NCBI RefSeq assembly: GCF_014873875.1
Contig: NZ_JADBEM010000001.1
Location: 7,564,001-7,628,000 of the forward strand
Direction: 5' to 3'
Source of the DNA: Actinopolymorpha pittospori
GTDB lineage: Bacteria > Actinomycetota > Actinomycetes > Propionibacteriales > Actinopolymorphaceae
Length of the DNA: 64,000 nt
The translations under genes were made by a program, and so were the position numbers. Shown here piece by piece: positions 63,001-64,000 of the stretch; the stretch's first letter is position 1, and each line of letters starts with the position of its first letter. The notes beneath the pieces are model-generated. The model saw nothing but the letters and a program-made list of their open reading frames with translations, was not told where the DNA came from and did not search any database.

Positions 63001-63383
63001 TGGTGGTCCTTGTCGGTCGGGCCACCTGGGCCTGCCAGTTGCTGGAGCCTCGCGATGACGTCGGGCAGCGGAATTCCGATCGTCCGCGCCTCGGCCACCA
63101 TCGGGTCGACGACGGTGGTGAAGAACGCTTCCCGGCGCTTCGCCCGCAGGACCTCGCGCGCGTCCGGGCTCACGAACATCCCGATCCCCCGTCTCTTGTA
63201 GAGGACGCCCTCGTCGACCAGTTGCGCGAAGGCTTTCCCCGCCGTCGCCGGATTGATCCGGTAGAACGCGGCGTACTGGTTGGTGGACATGACCTGCTCG
63301 TCGCCGCCGAGGACGCCGCGCACGACGTCGGACTTGATCCGGTCGGCGATCTGCCGATAGATCGGGCTCTGGTCGTCGAACAT
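62997..63383 (-). CDS. GntR family regulator, YtrA subfamily
   Basis: 128 aa. The winged helix-turn-helix (PIYRQIADRIKSDVVRGVL through NPATAGKAFAQLVDEGVLYKRRGIGMFV) fills about residues 7-75. The short C-terminal helical part lacks a large ligand domain, which defines YtrA-type regulators. Such genes head operons with an ABC ATPase and permease and repress them. Here the downstream ATPase is broken. An operator-like palindrome lies 18 nt upstream of the ATG. Confidence 0.88.
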   Translation of the reverse strand: MFDDQSPIYRQIADRIKSDVVRGVLGGDEQVMSTNQYAAFYRINPATAGKAFAQLVDEGVLYKRRGIGMFVSPDAREVLRAKRREAFFTTVVDPMVAEARTIGIPLPDVIARLQQLAGPGGPTDKDHQ

Positions 63384-63400
63384 CGCGCCCCTGGGTGCCT

Positions 63401-63426
63401 TGGTTCATTACTTGGGTAACGAACCA
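63401..63426. promoter_or_regulatory. YtrA-type operator upstream of the GntR gene
   Basis: TGGTTCATTAC-TTGG-GTAACGAACCA has 11-bp arms with one mismatch and a 4-bp spacer. It lies just upstream of the GntR start, where such regulators bind their own promoter. Confidence 0.6.
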
Positions 63427-63518
63427 TACAGCCTCCCCACCCAGGTGGCCCCCGGATGGGGGAGGATGTTTGACTGAGGCCGGACCCGGGCGGATGAAGA
63501 TTCACTTGTGCGCCCCTG

Positions 63519-63546
63519 GGGAATCCTGGGCGGGGGCCCAGACGTT
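63519..63546 (+). promoter_or_regulatory. SigR-type (thiol-oxidative stress) promoter of rbpA
   Basis: GGGAAT (63519-63524), 19-bp spacer, GTT (63544-63546). This matches the SigR consensus GGGAAT-N18/19-GTT of Streptomyces, where rbpA is a known SigR target. The implied 5'-UTR is about 40 nt. The spacer also contains CTGGGC-GGGG-GCCCAG, a 6-bp inverted repeat. A second, SigA-like TTGACT stands at 63470. Confidence 0.6.
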
Positions 63547-63591
63547 AGGCCCATCGAGGTCCATACACGATGGAGGGGGATGGAGAGCTTT

Positions 63592-63999
63592 ATGTCGGAG
63601 CGAGCACTACGAGGCTCCAGGCTTGGAGCGGCAAGCTACGAGGATGACCGGGAGATCGCTCCCGCGCCGCGCCAGCTGGTTGGATATGACTGCCCGCATT
63701 CCCACCACTTTGACCTACCCTTCGCCGCTGATGCCGAAGTACCGTCCGTTTGGGAATGCCCGCGCTGCGGGGGCGAGGCCGTCCGTGTCGACGGCGACCG
63801 TCCCGAGGCCAAGCACGTGAAGCCGCCGCGCACACACTGGGACATGCTGCTCGAACGACGCAGCATCGACGAGCTCGAGCAGCTCCTCTCGGAGCGTCTG
63901 GAGTTGCTCCGCTCGGGCCAGATCGGACCGGATCACCTGCACCGTGAGGGTAGTGATCCCAAGACGCCCAAACCGCCGCGTCAGCGCAAGAGCGCCTGA
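63592..63999 (+). CDS. rbpA: RNA polymerase-binding protein RbpA
   Basis: 135 aa activator of group 1/2 sigma-factor transcription in actinobacteria. The opening MSERALRGSRLGAASYEDDR is standard. The zinc site has Cys34, His38, Cys56 and Cys59, the ligand set of the Streptomyces coelicolor protein. The basic linker (KHVKPPRTHWDMLLERR) and sigma-interacting domain (about residues 82-110) are intact. The tail is basic. The ATG at 63592 has GGAG 6 nt upstream; an ATG at 63580 is less likely. A SigR-type promoter lies upstream. Confidence 0.95.
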   Translation: MSERALRGSRLGAASYEDDREIAPAPRQLVGYDCPHSHHFDLPFAADAEVPSVWECPRCGGEAVRVDGDRPEAKHVKPPRTHWDMLLERRSIDELEQLLSERLELLRSGQIGPDHLHREGSDPKTPKPPRQRKSA

Positions 64000-64000
64000 C

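Noticed and set aside
1..64000. CRISPR array, rRNA, tRNA or insertion sequence
   Set aside because: Read through for spaced direct repeats, cloverleaf-like sequences and transposase motifs; none was convincing, although a tRNA scan was not run.

Overview
The window is a chromosomal stretch of a high-GC Gram-positive actinomycete. The marker genes are sepH (14473-15714), rbpA (63592-63999), a DUF5998 gene, a large AfsR-type SARP regulator and a ferrochelatase with a cysteine-rich tail. The mix resembles Propionibacteriales or Streptomyces relatives, but I cannot name a genus. No rRNA, tRNA, CRISPR array, insertion sequence or prophage was recognised. The genes look like ordinary core and accessory metabolism, with two or three decayed loci.

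Layout. 0-2.2 kb: NatA/NatB-like ABC exporter pair. 2.3-8.2 kb: leftward oligopeptide/dipeptide-type ABC importer operon (two permeases, two ATPases, a 61-residue membrane protein, a Tat lipoprotein binding protein). 8.8-13 kb: inositol-monophosphatase-like enzyme, S9 peptidase and ferrochelatase carrying an in-frame tandem repeat. 13-16.8 kb: MFS protein, SepH, aldo/keto reductase. 16.9-18.3 kb: a poly-cysteine leader ORF, a Cys-containing hypothetical protein and a rhodanese. 18.5-26.5 kb: LD-carboxypeptidase, M20 peptidase, thymidine kinase, an amidase remnant, a phosphatase/DUF5998 pair, ArgRS and an MBL protein. 26.6-28.3 kb: PIN-like plus XRE-ImmA/IrrE pair with nested palindromes in its promoter. 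28.4-30.8 kb: DGPF protein, ECF42-type sigma factor and a DHFR-like reductase. 30.8-36.7 kb: phosphoribosyltransferase, secreted DUF5666-like protein, MerR-box-controlled ABC exporter and oligopeptidase B. 36.9-46.7 kb: SARP regulator, DUF1089, aldo/keto reductase, MBL, secreted amidase, HTH-ClpN protein and APH. 47-53.6 kb: Nudix gene and a leftward D-amino-acid-type catabolic cluster. 53.9-62.3 kb: APH, methyltransferase, PhoD with a carbohydrate-binding-like protein, LysE, a second HTH-ClpN protein, GDPD and a UMF1 transporter. 62.3-64 kb: a decayed YtrAB-like locus and rbpA.

The most interesting signal joins two distant genes (44854-45624 and 59261-59995). Both encode a helix-turn-helix followed by a Clp N-terminal-like region. 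Both have an apparently leaderless promoter whose -35 box is one half of the same palindrome, GTCAA-N7-TTGAC. This looks like an autoregulated repressor family with a shared operator, possibly sensing protein damage. The XRE-ImmA/IrrE gene uses the same leaderless, palindrome-covered promoter plan with different sequences. Other regulatory signals read directly are a MerR/SoxR-type box with a 19-bp spacer before an ABC exporter, a SigR-type promoter before rbpA, a poly-Cys attenuator-like ORF and a YtrA-type operator. Functional names rest on motifs read by eye; no database search was run.
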